Below are positions 28,396-37,142 of a DNA stretch of 64,000 nucleotides, piece after piece (the first letter of the stretch is position 1; every line of letters begins with the position of its first letter). Under the pieces are notes generated by a model. That model did no database searches. It had not been told where the DNA came from and saw only the letters and a list, made by a program, of their open reading frames with translations. Both the position numbers and the translations under genes were made by a program. The stretch covers positions 96,986 through 160,985 of the forward strand of contig NZ_JAMLDY010000010.1 in assembly GCF_024211255.1 (NCBI RefSeq), in the 5' to 3' direction. Source of the stretch: Sphingomonas liriopis. Its GTDB lineage: Bacteria; Pseudomonadota; Alphaproteobacteria; Sphingomonadales; Sphingomonadaceae.

Positions 28396-29523
28396 TTAAA
28401 CCGCAGCCGGCTGCTTGGCGGCGATCGAGCCCAGCAGGTCGTCGAACGCCTTGGCGAACGACGCGACGCCCTGTTCGACCAGCGTGTCGGTGACGCCGTT
28501 CAGGTCCAACCCCAACCGTTCCGCTTCCGCCAGCACGCGGCGCGCGTCCTCGACGTCCTCGTTCAGCGTGTCCGCCACCGTGCCGCGTTCGCGGAAGGCG
28601 TCCATCGTCGCCGGCGGCATGGTGTTGACCGTGTCGCGGCCGATCAGCGTGTCGACGTAGAGCGTGTCGCGATACGCTTTGTCCTTGACGCCCGTCGACG
28701 CCCACAGCAGCCGCTGCGGCTGCGCGCCCTTGGCGGCGAGCGCCTGCCAGCGATCCGACTTCTCGAAGTCGAGGAACCATTGGTAGGCCAGCTTGGCGTT
28801 GGCGATCGCGACCTTGCCGCGCAAGGCTTTCAACGCCTCCGCCTCGGGATCGTTGGCGGCGACGCGGTCGTCGATCGCCTTGTCGATCATCGTGTCGATG
28901 CGGCTGACGAAGAAGCTGGCGACGCTGGCGATCCGGTCGATCGGCTGGCCCTGCTTGACCCGCTCCTCGAGACCGGCAGCATAGGCCTCGGCGACGCGGA
29001 TGTACGCGTCGAGCGCGAACAGCAACGTCACGTTGACATTGATCCCCTTGGCGATCGTCGCGCTGATCGCGGGACCGCCGGCGAGCGTGCCGGGGATCTT
29101 GATCATCAGGTTCGGGCGATCGACCGCGTGCCACAGCTTCTCGGCCTCGGCGATCGTCGCGTCGGTGTCGTCGGCGATATACGGCGACACCTCCAGACTG
29201 ACATAGCCGTCCTTGGCGCCCAACCGGTCGTAGACGGGCTTCAGCGTTTCCGCCGCCGCCTTGATGTCCTGGATCGCGAGATGCTCGTAGCGGTCGATCG
29301 TCGCCGCGCCGGGATGCTGCTTGTCGAAGTCGGCGAGCGTTGCGTCATAGGCGTCGCCATGGCCCATCGCCTTCTCGAAGATCGACGGGTTGGAGGTGAC
29401 GCCGGTCAGGCCGTCCTCCTTGACGAGCTTGTCGAGGCCGCCCGCCTCGAGGAACTTGCGATCGACGAAGTCGAGCCAGACGGCGGTTCCCGCCGCGGAG
29501 AGATCGTTGAGCGTGCCCATCAC
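28396..29523 (-). CDS. tal: Transaldolase
   Basis: Transfers a dihydroxyacetone unit between sugar phosphates in the non-oxidative pentose-phosphate pathway. The 375-residue product belongs to the longer Tal group (E. coli TalB is about 317). It has the family start AVWLDFVDRKFLEAGGL, GVTSNPSIFEKAM, and the Schiff-base lysine in NLMIKIPGT; WASTGVKDKAYRDTLYVD follows. The first ATG overlaps the tkt TGA by 4 bases; a second ATG directly follows and could also be used. Confidence 0.95.
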   Translation of the reverse strand: MMGTLNDLSAAGTAVWLDFVDRKFLEAGGLDKLVKEDGLTGVTSNPSIFEKAMGHGDAYDATLADFDKQHPGAATIDRYEHLAIQDIKAAAETLKPVYDRLGAKDGYVSLEVSPYIADDTDATIAEAEKLWHAVDRPNLMIKIPGTLAGGPAISATIAKGINVNVTLLFALDAYIRVAEAYAAGLEERVKQGQPIDRIASVASFFVSRIDTMIDKAIDDRVAANDPEAEALKALRGKVAIANAKLAYQWFLDFEKSDRWQALAAKGAQPQRLLWASTGVKDKAYRDTLYVDTLIGRDTVNTMPPATMDAFRERGTVADTLNEDVEDARRVLAEAERLGLDLNGVTDTLVEQGVASFAKAFDDLLGSIAAKQPAAV

Positions 29524-31589
29524 TTGGTCTCCAGCATCTCTTTGGCCACCTTGACGACGTTGTCGACGGTGAAGCCGTATTTGTCCTGCAGCTTGGATAT
29601 GGGGGCGGAGGCACCGAACGTCGACATGGTGATCGTCTTGCCCTTCAACCCAACGTAACGATGCCAGCCCATCTCGCCGGCCTGCTCGACCGCAAGGCGC
29701 GTCGGTACTGCGGCGGGAAGCACGCTGTCCTTGTAGTCCTCGGACTGCAGCTCGTAGCGATACCAGCTGGGCAGCGAGACGACGCGGCTCTTCACGCCCT
29801 CGGCGATCAGTCTCTCGTGCGCCTCGACGACGAGGTGCATCTCGCTGCCCGTCGCGATCAGGATGAGGTCGGGCGTGCCATCACAGTCGGCGAGGACATA
29901 GCCACCCTTCATCACCCCTTCGGCGGAGGCATATTTGCCGCGATCGAGGGTGGGGAGCGCCTGACGCGAGAAGATCAGCGCGGTCGGGCGGCCGGCATCC
30001 TCCAGCGCGGCGCGCCACGCCCAGGCGGTCTCGTTGGCGTCGCCGGGGCGGATCGTGTCGAGCCCAGGGATCGCGCGCAGCGTCGCCAGATGCTCGATCG
30101 GCTGGTGGGTCGGCCCATCCTCGCCGACGCCGATCGAATCGTGGGTGAAGACCCAGACGCTGGCCAGCTCCATGATCGCCGACAGCCGCACCGGCGCGCG
30201 CATGTAATCGGCGAAGACGAGGAAGGTCGAACCATAGCTGCGCAAATGCGACAGCGTCATGCCGTTGACGACGCCGCCCATGCCATGTTCGCGGACGCCG
30301 AAGTGGAAGTTCTGGCCGCCGTAATTGTCCGCCTCGAACGAGGGCGCGCCCTTGATGTCGGTCTTGGTCGACGGCGCGAGATCGGCGGAACCGCCGATCA
30401 GCCACGGCACCCGCTTGGCGAGGGCATTGAGGACCTTACCGCCCGAATCGCGCGTGGCGAGGCCCTTCTCGTCGGCCGGGAATTCGGGGACGTCGGCGTC
30501 CCAGCCCTCGGGCAGTTTGTCCTTGAGCATCAGGTCGAGCTCGGCGCCGAGGTCCGGGAACGCCTCGCCATATTTGGCGAGCAGCGCCTCCCATTCGTGG
30601 CGCAGCGGCTCGGAGCGGTTGGCGATGGCATCGTGGAAATGCGCGGCAACGCCGTCGGGGACGTAGAAGTCCTTGTCCTCGGGCCAGCCATAGGCCTTCT
30701 TGGTGGCGCGGACATTGTCTTCGCCCAATGGCTCGCCGTGCGCCTTTTCGCTGCCCGCCTTGGGGCTGCCCCAACCGATCACCGAATGGACGACGATGAA
30801 GGTGGGCTTGTCATTGGTCGCCTTGAACGTCTCGATCGCCTTGGCGAAGGCGGCGGTGTCGTTGGCGTCGTCGAGGTGGATGACGTTCCAGCCATAGGCC
30901 TGGAAACGCAGGCCGACGTCCTCGTCGAAGGCGAGGTCGGTGCCGCCCTCGATCGAGATATGGTTGCTGTCGTAGATCCAGCACAGGTTGGAGAGCTTGA
31001 GGTGCCCGGCGAGGCTCGCCGCCTCGGCCGCGACGCCCTCCATCATGTCGCCATCGCCGCACAGCGCATAGACGTCATGGTCGAACAGCGTGAAGTCGGG
31101 CTTGTTGTAGCGTGCCGCGAGCCAGCGTTCGGCGATCGCCATGCCGACCGAATTGGAACAGCCCGCGCCCAACGGCCCGGTCGTCGTCTCAACGCCGGTG
31201 GTATGGCGGTATTCCGGGTGGCCGGGCGTGCGCGAGGCGAGCTGGCGGAAGCCCTTGAGGTCGTCGATCGTCAGCACGGGCCGACCGGTCTTGTTACCCT
31301 CCGCATCGATCTCTTCGATTCCCGCCAGGTGGATCAGCGAATAGAGCAGCATAGAGGCATGGCCGACCGACAGCACGAAGCGGTCGCGGTTGGGCCAGTC
31401 GGGGCGCGACGGGTCGTAGCGCAGGAACTGCGACCACAGGGTATAGCCGACCGGCGCCAGCGCCATCGGCGTGCCGGGATGGCCCGAATTGGCCTTTTGC
31501 ACCGCGTCCATCGACAGCGTGCGGATCGTGTCGATCGTCAGGCGTTCTAGCGAGCCGTCCTCGTGGATCGCGGTCTTGGTATCGGTCAT
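29520..31589 (-). CDS. tkt: Transketolase
   Basis: Transfers two-carbon ketol units in the pentose-phosphate pathway using thiamine diphosphate. The 689-residue protein shows NSGHPGTPMALAPVGYTLW, the ThDP motif CGDGDMMEGVAAEAASLAGH running to YDSNHISIEG, and the pyrimidine-domain block FVFADYMRAPVRLSAIM with THDSIGVGEDGPTHQPIEH. The ATG at 31589 was preferred over upstream in-frame codons because it begins the family N-terminus. It precedes tal and follows rpiA. Confidence 0.97.
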   Translation of the reverse strand: MTDTKTAIHEDGSLERLTIDTIRTLSMDAVQKANSGHPGTPMALAPVGYTLWSQFLRYDPSRPDWPNRDRFVLSVGHASMLLYSLIHLAGIEEIDAEGNKTGRPVLTIDDLKGFRQLASRTPGHPEYRHTTGVETTTGPLGAGCSNSVGMAIAERWLAARYNKPDFTLFDHDVYALCGDGDMMEGVAAEAASLAGHLKLSNLCWIYDSNHISIEGGTDLAFDEDVGLRFQAYGWNVIHLDDANDTAAFAKAIETFKATNDKPTFIVVHSVIGWGSPKAGSEKAHGEPLGEDNVRATKKAYGWPEDKDFYVPDGVAAHFHDAIANRSEPLRHEWEALLAKYGEAFPDLGAELDLMLKDKLPEGWDADVPEFPADEKGLATRDSGGKVLNALAKRVPWLIGGSADLAPSTKTDIKGAPSFEADNYGGQNFHFGVREHGMGGVVNGMTLSHLRSYGSTFLVFADYMRAPVRLSAIMELASVWVFTHDSIGVGEDGPTHQPIEHLATLRAIPGLDTIRPGDANETAWAWRAALEDAGRPTALIFSRQALPTLDRGKYASAEGVMKGGYVLADCDGTPDLILIATGSEMHLVVEAHERLIAEGVKSRVVSLPSWYRYELQSEDYKDSVLPAAVPTRLAVEQAGEMGWHRYVGLKGKTITMSTFGASAPISKLQDKYGFTVDNVVKVAKEMLETK

Positions 31590-31660
31590 GGCAATGGGGC
31601 CCTTGCTCTTGCGCTGCATCGAACGCCTGCACGCCCGATCCGTTGCGGTCGCGGCCGCCT

Positions 31661-32341
31661 TTAACGGGACATGGTCGCCCGTTCCAGCCGCGAAACGACT
31701 CCGTCGGCGGCGATATATGCGGCATCGACCTCGGTCAGGAACAGGCCATGGCCGAGCACGCCGGGGATGCCGTCGAGCCACGCCGCAGTCGCGGCGGGAT
31801 CGGCAAGGTCGAAGCGGCAATCGACGATCTGGTTGCCGTTGTCCGTCACATACGGCGCGCCGTCACGCATGCGCAGCACCGCCCCCTCCCCCAGCGCCGC
31901 GAGCAGCGCGGCGCGCGCGAAGGGCAGGATCTCGACCGGCACCGGCGCATCGCCGATCGCCGCCACCCGCTTCGAGCGATCGGCGATCACCACCATCCGG
32001 TCGGACGCGGCGGCGACCACCTTCTCGCGCAGCATCGCGCCGCCCGCGCCCTTGATCGCGAACAGCCGCGCGTCGATCTGGTCGGCGCCGTCGATCGTCA
32101 GGTCGACGCGCGGCACGTCGGCGAAGTCGAGGACGCGGATGCCGACCCCCTCGGCCTGCGCGGCGCTCGCGCGCGAGGTGGCGACGGCGGTGATGCGCAG
32201 CCCCTGCGCGACGCGCGCGCCCAGCAGGCGGATCACATGCGCCGCGGTCGATCCGGTGCCGAGCCCGACGAGCATGCCGTCCGTCACCTCGGCGACCGCC
32301 GCCCCGGCGGCGAGTGCCTTGCCCGCATCCCGATCCATCAT
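31661..32341 (-). CDS. rpiA: Ribose-5-phosphate isomerase A
   Basis: Interconverts ribose 5-phosphate and ribulose 5-phosphate. The 226-residue protein contains the substrate loop VGLGTGSTAAHVI, DLTIDGADQIDARL, the KGAGGAMLREKVVA block with the catalytic-region residues, and VADRSKR-type sequence (IADRSKRVAAIG). Length is normal. It leads the minus-strand rpiA-tkt-tal-gnd group; two adjacent ATGs (32341, 32338) are possible starts. The long open frame running further upstream covers the antisense of the efflux adaptor and is not genuine. Confidence 0.95.
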   Translation of the reverse strand: MMDRDAGKALAAGAAVAEVTDGMLVGLGTGSTAAHVIRLLGARVAQGLRITAVATSRASAAQAEGVGIRVLDFADVPRVDLTIDGADQIDARLFAIKGAGGAMLREKVVAAASDRMVVIADRSKRVAAIGDAPVPVEILPFARAALLAALGEGAVLRMRDGAPYVTDNGNQIVDCRFDLADPAATAAWLDGIPGVLGHGLFLTEVDAAYIAADGVVSRLERATMSR

Positions 32342-32503
32342 CGCGTCCCTTTTTTCCGCACTGCGACATTTTGCGACATTAATAACACCCGTCTCGGGTT
32401 GCATTTCCCTGTGTATCGCCGTCATTGGGGCAGCAAGAGCAACCAATCGCCGCGCCGTGCATTTGATCGCGATCACGGCTGCGCGAGCCGAGATACGAGC
32501 CGG
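32342..32503. promoter_or_regulatory. Divergent control region of rpiA and the efflux operon, with paired TGCGACATT repeats
   Basis: This 162-base region is distinctly AT-richer than its surroundings. Two direct copies of TGCGACATT begin at 32362 and 32372, one helical turn apart, and run into ATTAATAACACC. The pair could be a repressor operator for the efflux operon, whose gene starts at 32504. No regulator gene lies beside it in the window, so a distant one would be needed. The assignment is a prediction. Confidence 0.55.
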
Positions 32504-33754
32504 GTGACATACTTGACCACAGCATCGATTCGCGGGCGCCGGCTCTTCGCCGGAGCCGCTACTGCCTCGCTCGTTCTGACGCTGGCCGCGTGTGGCAGCG
32601 GCGCGCAGGACAAGGGTTCGGCCAAGGGCGGCGCGGGTGGCGCCGGCCGCGGGCCGACCACGGTCGGCTATGTCGTCGTCCAGCCGACCAGCGCGGCGAT
32701 GGTCACCGAACTCGCCGCGCGGACCAGCGCCTATGAGAGCAGCGACGTGCGCCCGCAGGTCAACGGCATCATCCGCCGCCGCTTCTTCACCGAAGGCTCG
32801 CTGGTGCGCCGCGGCCAGCCGCTCTACGAGATCGACCCGCGCCTGTACCGTGCCGCGGTGAACGAGGCGCAGGCGAACCTGCAGAGCGCGCGCGCCAATC
32901 AGGAGGCGCAGCGCATCCAGGCCGAACGCTACAAGCCGCTCGCCGCGATCGAGGCGGTGTCGAAGCAGGAATATACCAACGCCGTCGCCACCGCGCGGCA
33001 GGCGACCGCCTCGGTCGCGCAGACCGGCGCGGCGCTGGAGACGGCGCGGATCAACCTCAAATTCACCACCGTGCCCGCGCCGATCACCGGCCGGATCGGC
33101 CGGTCGCTGTTCACCGTCGGCGCGCTCGTCTCGGCGAGCCAGACCGATCCGCTGGCACAGATCCAGCGACTGGACCCGATGTTCGTCGACATCCAGCAGT
33201 CCGCCGCCGACATGCTGTCGCTGCGCCGCAGCCTCAGCCAGAACGGCATCGTGCCGACGCGCGCCGTCGTGCGGCTGAAGCTGGAGGACGGCAGCGACTA
33301 CGGCCAGACCGGCACCGTCGAATTTTCCGAAGCGCTGGTGAACACCGAAACCGGCACGGTGACGCTGCGCGCCAGCATCCCCAATCCACAGGGGCTGCTG
33401 CTGCCCGGCATGTTCGTGCGCGCGAGCTTCGCGCAGGCGATCAACCAGAACGCTTTCCTGGTGCCGCAACAGGCGCTGACTCGCGATGCCAAGGGCAATG
33501 CGACGGTGATGCTGGTCGGCGCGAACGGCAAGGTCGTGCAGAAGCCGGTCACCGCCGCGCGGACGCAGGGCACATCATGGGTGGTCACCAGCGGCCTCAA
33601 CGCCAGCGACAAGGTCATCACACAGGGGTTGAACGCGCTGAAGCCGGGATCGCAGGTGAAAGCGGTGCCCGCGAACAGCGCGCAGACCGTCGCGCCGCCG
33701 AAACAGGGCGACAAGAGCGGGCAACAGGGCAAGTCGCAAGGCAAGGCGGGTTGA
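32504..33754 (+). CDS. RND efflux periplasmic adaptor (membrane fusion protein)
   Basis: Adaptor that links the RND pump to the outer-membrane channel. The 416-residue lipoprotein starts with GTG and has a signal with lipobox (ASLVLTLAACGSG). It contains the lipoyl/barrel-sandwich block YESSDVRPQVNGIIRRRFF, a helical hairpin (residues about 115-180), the second half APITGRIGRSLFTVGALVSA, and the membrane-proximal part LPGMFVRASFAQAIN. A Gln/Lys-rich tail follows. Upstream in-frame codons overlap rpiA antisense and were rejected. It is the first gene of a tripartite efflux operon. Confidence 0.93.
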   Translation: MTYLTTASIRGRRLFAGAATASLVLTLAACGSGAQDKGSAKGGAGGAGRGPTTVGYVVVQPTSAAMVTELAARTSAYESSDVRPQVNGIIRRRFFTEGSLVRRGQPLYEIDPRLYRAAVNEAQANLQSARANQEAQRIQAERYKPLAAIEAVSKQEYTNAVATARQATASVAQTGAALETARINLKFTTVPAPITGRIGRSLFTVGALVSASQTDPLAQIQRLDPMFVDIQQSAADMLSLRRSLSQNGIVPTRAVVRLKLEDGSDYGQTGTVEFSEALVNTETGTVTLRASIPNPQGLLLPGMFVRASFAQAINQNAFLVPQQALTRDAKGNATVMLVGANGKVVQKPVTAARTQGTSWVVTSGLNASDKVITQGLNALKPGSQVKAVPANSAQTVAPPKQGDKSGQQGKSQGKAG

Positions 33755-33775
33755 GCCCGATGCGATTCCCCACAT

Positions 33776-33866
33776 CCGTTCGTGCCGAGCCTGTCGCAGC
33801 ACAGGTTTCCCCAAGCGCACGTCTCGCTCACGGGCCTGCCCTTCGACAGGCTCAGGGCGAACGGGT
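33776..33866. repeat. REP2 palindromic element, copy 3
   Basis: Arms CCGTTCGTGCCGAGCCTGTC and CTTCGACAGGCTCAGGGCGA flank a central stretch. The element sits between the adaptor and the pump gene within the efflux operon, so it would be transcribed. Confidence 0.85.
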
Positions 33867-33896
33867 GTTTTCGAGAATGTCAGGCCACCAGCCCCG

Positions 33897-36800
33897 ATGA
33901 TTAGCCGCATCTTCATCGATCGCCCGATCTTTGCCTGGGTGCTGGCGATCATCGTCATGCTCGCGGGCGTGGGCGCGATCCTCAGCCTGCCGATCGCGCA
34001 ATATCCCGACGTCGCGCCGCCGCAGGTGTCGATCCGCGCCACCTTCCCCGGCGCCAACGCACAGACGCTGCAGAATTCGGTGACGCAGGTCATCGAACAG
34101 CAGCTGACCGGGATCGACGGGCTGCTCTATTTCAGTTCGTCGTCGTCGAGCCGCGGCGCGGTGACGATCACCGCGACCTTCGAAAAGGGCACCGACCCCG
34201 ACATCGCGCAGGTGCAGGTGCAGAACCAGGTGCAGCAGGGCGTCGCGCGCCTGCCGCAACAGGTGCAGCAGCAGGGCCTCGTCGTCCGCAAGTCGAACCC
34301 GGACAACCTCCTGATCGTCGGTGTCTATGACGAAACCGATGCGCGCACCAACCAGGACGTCAGCGACTATCTCGTCTCCAACCTGCAGGACCCGCTGGGT
34401 CGCGTGCAGGGCGTGGGCGACGTCAACGTCTTCGGGTCGCAATATGCGATGCGGATCTGGCTCAACCCCGAACGGCTGGCGAGCTATCAGCTGATCCCGT
34501 CCGACGTGACGACAGCGATCCAGAACCAGAATACCGAGGTCGCGGCGGGCGAGGTCGGCGGCCTGCCGTCCGGCCCCGAACAGATGCTCAACGCGACCGT
34601 CACCGCGCAGTCGCGGTTGCAGACGCCCGAGCAGTTCCGGCAGATCATCCTCAAGACGCTGCCGTCGGGCGCGACCGTCCGCCTGTCCGACGTCTCACGG
34701 ATCGAGCTGGGCGCGGAAAGCTATGCCGCGGTCAGCCGCGTCAACCGCCACCCGGGCGCCGGCATCGCCGTGCTGCTCGCGCCGGGCGCCGACGCGCTGG
34801 AGACCGCCGAGCTGGTCAAGGCCGAGGTCGCGCGCGTGTCGAAGGGCTTCCCGGCGGGCCTCAAGGTCGCCTACGCCAACGACACCACCGCCTTCATCAA
34901 GCTGTCGATCGAGGAAGTGGTCAAGACGCTGATCGAGGCGGTGATGCTCGTCGTCATCGTCATGTTCGTCTTCCTGCAAAGCTGGCGCGCGACGCTGATC
35001 CCGACGATCGCGGTGCCGGTCGTGCTGCTCGGTACGTTCGCGGTGTTCCATCTCGCCGGCTTCTCGATCAACACGATGACGCTGTTCGGGCTCGTCCTCG
35101 CCATCGGCCTGCTCGTCGACGACGCGATCGTCGTCGTCGAGAACGTCGAGCGGCTCATGGAGGAGAACCCCGACATGACCCCGCGCGAAGCGACGATCGA
35201 ATCGATGAACGAGATCACCGTCGCGCTGATCGCGATCGCGCTGGTGCTGTCCGCGGTGTTCCTGCCGATGGCGTTCTTCGGCGGGTCGACCGGCGTCATC
35301 TATCGCCAGTTCTCGATCACCATCGTCTCGGCGATGGTGCTGTCGGTGCTCGTCGCGCTGATCCTGTCGCCGGCGCTCACCGCCTCGCTGCTCAAGCAGA
35401 AGTCGAAGGAGGCCGAGGAGGGCCAGGGCTTCAAGCGCCGCTTCCCGCGCGTCGCCGGCTGGGGCACCAAATCCGCCGACTGGTTCAACCGCAATTTCGA
35501 GGCCGGGGTCGAACGCTATACCAGCGCGGTCAAGACCGTCGTGGATCGCAAGTGGCTGTTTCTGCTGATCTATGCCGGTATCGTCGCGCTGCTCGTCGTG
35601 CTGTTCATGCGGCTGCCGACCGGCTTCCTGCCGACCGAGGACCAGGGGTCGGCGATCGTCCAGTTCCGCCTGCCCGCCGGCGCGACGCAGGCGCGCACGC
35701 TGCAGGTGCAGCGGCAGGTGGAAAACTATTTCGCGCAATACGAGCCTAAAAATACGTCCGTCCTGTTCACCGTCGCGGGCGGCGGCGGCGGCGGGACGAG
35801 CGGGCAGAATACGGGGCAAGGCTTCCTCAACTTCGTCGACTGGGCGGATCGCAAGGGCAAGGACAATACCGCCGACGCGATCACCGGCCGTGCCTCGGGC
35901 GCGTTCCGCGGGCTGCGCGATGCGCAGGTGTTCGCGCTGGTGCCGCCGGCGATCCGCGGCCTCGGCTCGTCCGACGGTTTCACGATGGAGTTGCAGAACA
36001 CCGGCGGCCTGACGCAGGACCAGTTCAACGCCGCGCGCGACAAATTGCTTGGCCTTGCCAACGCCGATCCGCTGCTCGCCTCGGTGCGGCTCACCGAATT
36101 GCCCGACATCGCGACGCTGCGTGTCGACATGGACCAGCAGAAGCTCGCCGCGCTGGGCCTGACGCAGACCAACGCCAACGGCACGCTGACCACCGCCTGG
36201 GGCGGGCAGTACGTCAACGACTTCATCGACCGCGGTCGCGTCAAGCGCGTCTACGTGCAGGGCGACGCGCCGTACCGCTCGAGCCCCGAGGACCTGAAGC
36301 AATGGTTCGTGCGCGGGTCGAGCGGGCAGATGGTGCCCTTCTCGTCCTTTGCTACCACCGGCTGGGCGACCGCGCCGACGACGCTGTCGCGGTTCAACGG
36401 CATCTCGTCGTTCGAATTCCAGGGTTCGGCCGCCGCGGGCAAGAGCTCGGGCGATGCGATGACGCGGATGGCGGAACTGGCGGCGCAGATCCCGGGCACC
36501 TCGGTCGCCTGGGCGGGCCTGTCCTATCAGGAGCGGTTGTCCTCGGGGCAGGCGCCGCTGCTGTACGGCCTGTCGATCCTCGTCGTCTTCCTGTGCCTCG
36601 CGGCACTCTACGAAAGCTGGTCGATCCCGTTCGCGGTGCTGCTGGTCATCCCGCTGGGGCTGATCGGCGCGATCGCCTTCGTGACGCTGCGCGGGCTGAC
36701 CAACGACGTCTACCTCCAGATCGGACTGCTGACGACGATGGGACTGGCGGCGAAGAACGCCATTCTGATGATCGAATTCGCCGAACAGGCGGAACGCAAG

Positions 36801-37142
36801 GGCGCGCGCGTCATCGATGCCGCGCTGGAGGCAGCCAAGATCCGTCTGCGGCCGATCCTGATGACGTCGTTCGCCTTCATCTTCGGCGTGCTGCCGCTGG
36901 CGATCTCGACCGGTGCGGGCGCCAACAGCCGGATCGCGATCGGCACCGCGGTGATCGGCGGGATGCTGTCCGCGACCTTCCTCGCGATCTTCTACATCCC
37001 GTTCTTCTTCGTGCTCGTCCGCCGCGGCGCGCGCGACGGGATCGCCAAATTGCGCGGGAAGCCGACCGGGCATCAGGGCGGGCAGGACGACCATCCGCCC
37101 GCGCCGCCGATGCCGCCAGCCGTGAATCCGGAGCCCGCATGA
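33897..37142 (+). CDS. RND multidrug efflux pump, inner-membrane permease (HAE1 family)
   Basis: Proton-driven pump of the AcrB/MexB group, 1081 residues, slightly longer than the usual ~1045 because of a Pro/His-rich C-terminal tail. It starts MISRIFIDRPIFAWVLAIIV. The proton-relay aspartates Asp408/Asp409 lie in GLLVDDAIVVVENVE, and the late membrane block QIGLLTTMGLAAKNAILMIEF is typical of HAE1. Twelve membrane segments and two large periplasmic loops are evident. It overlaps the outer-membrane factor gene by 4 bases. Confidence 0.96.
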   Translation: MISRIFIDRPIFAWVLAIIVMLAGVGAILSLPIAQYPDVAPPQVSIRATFPGANAQTLQNSVTQVIEQQLTGIDGLLYFSSSSSSRGAVTITATFEKGTDPDIAQVQVQNQVQQGVARLPQQVQQQGLVVRKSNPDNLLIVGVYDETDARTNQDVSDYLVSNLQDPLGRVQGVGDVNVFGSQYAMRIWLNPERLASYQLIPSDVTTAIQNQNTEVAAGEVGGLPSGPEQMLNATVTAQSRLQTPEQFRQIILKTLPSGATVRLSDVSRIELGAESYAAVSRVNRHPGAGIAVLLAPGADALETAELVKAEVARVSKGFPAGLKVAYANDTTAFIKLSIEEVVKTLIEAVMLVVIVMFVFLQSWRATLIPTIAVPVVLLGTFAVFHLAGFSINTMTLFGLVLAIGLLVDDAIVVVENVERLMEENPDMTPREATIESMNEITVALIAIALVLSAVFLPMAFFGGSTGVIYRQFSITIVSAMVLSVLVALILSPALTASLLKQKSKEAEEGQGFKRRFPRVAGWGTKSADWFNRNFEAGVERYTSAVKTVVDRKWLFLLIYAGIVALLVVLFMRLPTGFLPTEDQGSAIVQFRLPAGATQARTLQVQRQVENYFAQYEPKNTSVLFTVAGGGGGGTSGQNTGQGFLNFVDWADRKGKDNTADAITGRASGAFRGLRDAQVFALVPPAIRGLGSSDGFTMELQNTGGLTQDQFNAARDKLLGLANADPLLASVRLTELPDIATLRVDMDQQKLAALGLTQTNANGTLTTAWGGQYVNDFIDRGRVKRVYVQGDAPYRSSPEDLKQWFVRGSSGQMVPFSSFATTGWATAPTTLSRFNGISSFEFQGSAAAGKSSGDAMTRMAELAAQIPGTSVAWAGLSYQERLSSGQAPLLYGLSILVVFLCLAALYESWSIPFAVLLVIPLGLIGAIAFVTLRGLTNDVYLQIGLLTTMGLAAKNAILMIEFAEQAERKGARVIDAALEAAKIRLRPILMTSFAFIFGVLPLAISTGAGANSRIAIGTAVIGGMLSATFLAIFYIPFFFVLVRRGARDGIAKLRGKPTGHQGGQDDHPPAPPMPPAVNPEPA

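Noticed and set aside
31661..33469. Long minus-strand frame that fuses rpiA to upstream sequence
   Set aside because: Only the last 226 codons encode RpiA. The remainder is antisense to the efflux adaptor; rpiA has its own start at 32341.
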